Positions 63,748 through 64,000 of a DNA stretch of 64,000 bases are shown here, piece by piece; the first letter of the stretch is position 1; each line of letters opens with the position of its first letter. A program made the position numbers and the translations under genes. The notes under the pieces were generated by a model. The model saw nothing but the letters and a program-made list of their open reading frames with translations, had not been told where the DNA came from and made no database searches. Origin of the DNA: Spironucleus salmonicida (lineage: Eukaryota > Fornicata > Diplomonadida > Hexamitidae); contig CM035319.1 of the NCBI GenBank assembly GCA_000497125.2, positions 612,001-676,000 of the forward strand, in the 5' to 3' direction.

Positions 63748-64000
63748 TTTATAATACTGAATAATGAGTAATAATTCGTTCACAATAATTTAGGCTAAAC
63801 GGTATTTGCTATAAGTTTATAGATTTTTTCAGATATCCTGAAGTAGTACTAATTAATTATATTGATTATCAACCAGTATTTACATACACACTAAGTCAAT
63901 AAGTTAGAAACATATTTTTAAAGAAATAATATCCATTTATTTAGAAATATTTTAAGTTTGATATTTCTAATGATCAGAACGTTTATATTAGTAAAATTAA
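63748..64000. other. AT-rich window end
   Basis: No supported gene in the last 250 bp. Confidence 0.5.

Noticed and set aside
1-64000. CRISPR arrays, bacterial operons, Shine-Dalgarno sites, rRNA genes
   Set aside because: None seen. The genes are eukaryotic in type and the only structural RNA gene recognised is tRNA-Trp.

Overview
The window reads as nuclear DNA of a eukaryote that reads UAA and UAG as glutamine and uses UGA as its only stop. With that code the short ORFs of the standard code join into long continuous frames. CCT5, for example, becomes one 548-codon chaperonin gene with TAA/TAG at many positions. Very AT-rich spacers, almost no introns, flagellar-type proteins and only short gaps between many genes point to a hexamitid diplomonad (Hexamita, Spironucleus or Trepomonas-like). 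Ciliates and oxymonads share the code but usually carry many introns, so they fit less well. The organism call is inference; no database search was possible.

Layout. 0-9.3 kb: unknown genes, a tRNA-Trp, a tail-anchored protein and, at 8989-9216, a selenoprotein W whose UGA codon lies inside a C-x-x-U motif with a SECIS-like hairpin behind it; a decayed relative lies at 1456-1695. 9.8-19.2 kb: housekeeping genes (CCT5, proteasome ATPase Rpt5, a large Q/P-rich protein, a PITH protein, eIF3j, Rpn10). 19.8-24 kb: small coiled-coil genes and a probable kinetochore-type protein. 25-33.5 kb: a GC-rich cassette (membrane acyltransferase plus the end of an STPGR flagellar protein) present twice, flanking a KDEL-tailed thioredoxin-like protein and a coiled-coil protein. 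33.7-37.2 kb: small genes (one Mediator-like) and a 519-residue membrane protein whose second copy is at 57.7-59.3 kb. 37.36-41.83 kb: an inverted repeat with arms of about 1.4 kb. 41-49.8 kb: a 735-residue zinc-finger protein, two long coiled-coil proteins and three further genes. 50-64 kb: small families, Myb/SANT-like genes and a WDR33/Pfs2-type polyadenylation factor.

Two themes recur. First, base composition is bimodal. GC-rich blocks are the ones that are nearly identical between duplicate copies, while AT-rich stretches inside the same genes have diverged. This looks like gene conversion or recent duplication. Second, small paralogous families are scattered through the window: five Myb/SANT-like genes, three short coiled-coil genes and two MKARKL genes.

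Caution on ORFs. Because only UGA stops translation, long open frames occur by chance, including antisense frames across whole genes. I chose among overlapping frames by a plausible ATG, composition, fit to neighbours, paralogues and known families. Calls shorter than about 80 codons without a paralogue are tentative.
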